DNA from: Elusimicrobiota bacterium | Lineage (GTDB): Bacteria > Elusimicrobiota > Elusimicrobia > O2-12-FULL-59-9 | Direction of reading: 5' to 3' | NCBI GenBank assembly: GCA_016206405.1 | Contig: JACQRQ010000034.1 | Coordinates: forward strand, 1-5,144 | DNA length: 5,144 nucleotides | Shown here: positions 4,609-5,144 of the stretch, piece by piece | How positions within the stretch are numbered: position 1 is the first letter of the stretch | How the letters are laid out: every line of letters begins with the position of its first letter | Position numbers and translations under genes: made by a program | The notes under the pieces: generated by a model | Seen by the model: only the letters and a program-made list of their open reading frames with translations | What the model was told of the DNA's origin: nothing | Database searches by the model: none

Positions 4609-5144
4609 TTAGGTTTGAACCAGCCGGCTCAGTTTGGAGCGCAAATCTTCAACGACCCCGCTGAAATCCGGTAATGTACCCGGCACCAAATGAACCAAAC
4701 CCGTTTCCCAACTTTCCCGCGCGTGTGCCAACAACTGGGGATCAAAAAATTCCTCCGGGCCGGCAAATGAAACCTGCCTTACGGCGCATTTCTTTGCAAA
4801 CAACTCCGCCAACCGGTCTGATTGGATTTGATTTGGATATTCTTTCAACAATCTCCACAAATCATAGTAATCCCGCGCGCGTGATTGGGCCCAACCTTTA
4901 TTTTGAAGCTTTGCCTTATATTGCAGCAGACCGCGCATTTTTTCCAAAACGATTTCCACAAGCGAATAACAGGAAATCTCGGCATCCATTGGCTCTCCAT
5001 AGTCGTGCAAAACGCGGCGCTTTTGTATTTCACTCACAATACCTGAATAACGGCTAATTTGACCATGTTCCACGACCATAAAACTGCTTGGCCACAAAGC
5101 TACCTTTTTGGTAGGTTTGTGGCTGATGCCACGAGGTCTCCGAA
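4609..5144 (-). CDS. AbiEii/AbiGii-family nucleotidyltransferase toxin, C-terminal part
   Basis: 177 codons are visible before the TAA. The frame is open to the right edge, so the gene is probably 5'-partial; a TTG at 5095-5097 is the first alternative start and would give 162 residues, too short for this family. HDYGEP, then CYSLVEIVLEKMRGLLQ, then SRARDYYDLWRLLKE is the characteristic C-terminal core of PF08843 proteins (the EKxRxL helix and the RDxxDLxxL motif). The N-terminal nucleotidyltransferase motifs (GGT..L, DxD) would lie outside. Known members (AbiEii, MenT) are toxins that transfer nucleotides, in some cases to tRNA, and are paired with an antitoxin encoded upstream. Upstream of about 5050 the reading (ISHKPTKKVALWP, FMVVEHGQ) does not look like the family and coincides with a palindrome, so the gene may be interrupted there. 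The tail after 4700 is variable in the family. Confidence 0.85.
   Translation of the reverse strand, partial: RRPRGISHKPTKKVALWPSSFMVVEHGQISRYSGIVSEIQKRRVLHDYGEPMDAEISCYSLVEIVLEKMRGLLQYKAKLQNKGWAQSRARDYYDLWRLLKEYPNQIQSDRLAELFAKKCAVRQVSFAGPEEFFDPQLLAHARESWETGLVHLVPGTLPDFSGVVEDLRSKLSRLVQT
5091..5123. repeat. Long imperfect palindrome within the AbiEii-family frame
   Basis: GCCACAAAGCTACC (5091-5104) pairs with GGTAGGTTTGTGGC (5110-5123) at 13 of 14 positions around a TTTTT loop. The right arm can instead pair with GCCAC at 5128-5132 through GTGGC. It lies in frame inside the toxin reading frame, which is unusual for coding sequence, and its CTACC-TTTTT-GGTAG core resembles the GCTACGG-TTTTT-GGTAGCC hairpin of the R repeats read on the minus strand. 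Confidence 0.55.

Overview
The window looks like accessory chromosome from a GC-rich bacterium. I see no ribosomal or metabolic marker that fixes the lineage. The tRNA has no encoded CCA, the starts lack clear Shine-Dalgarno sequences, and there are many short structured repeats. This would suit a Verrucomicrobiota-like or similar soil or freshwater genome, but that is a guess. Base composition is patchy: the DUF4143 ATPase gene and the left end are very GC-rich, while about 1200-2930 is visibly poorer in GC, as expected of a mosaic of transferred pieces.

Layout, left to right. (1) 2-220 (+): C-terminal end of a PIN-domain (VapC-like) toxin. (2) 221-1066: gene-free and built from three interleaved repeat families. 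R is a copy of the tRNA-Thr 3' end plus its downstream flank (three copies). A/B is a 149-bp repeat (two copies). C is a ~125-bp multi-stem element (two full copies plus one 3' hairpin) whose stems differ in sequence but keep their pairing. (3) 1067-1138 (-): tRNA-Thr(UGU). (4) 1207-2142 (-): a fusion of an N-terminal HEPN-like domain (Rx4H motif) to a C-terminal AIG2/gamma-glutamylcyclotransferase-like domain. (5) 2268-2780 (-): a small protein with one N-terminal membrane segment. (6) 2805-2867 (-): a possible WD40 scrap. (7) 3180-4394 (-): an AAA_14/DUF4143 ATPase preceded by an operator-like palindrome and bracketed by two imperfect ~73-bp direct repeats. (8) 4609-5144 (-): C-terminal part of an AbiEii-family nucleotidyltransferase toxin, open to the right edge.

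How it fits together: PIN, HEPN and AbiEii-type proteins all belong to toxin-antitoxin or defence gene classes. Their crowding beside a tRNA gene with repeated 3'-end copies suggests an integration hotspot. No integrase, transposase or CRISPR array is visible. The strongest leads are the C element, whose two copies show covarying stems and can be compared with an apparently empty site in the same locus, and the HEPN-GGCT fusion with its membrane-protein neighbour. Both rest on reading the sequence alone.
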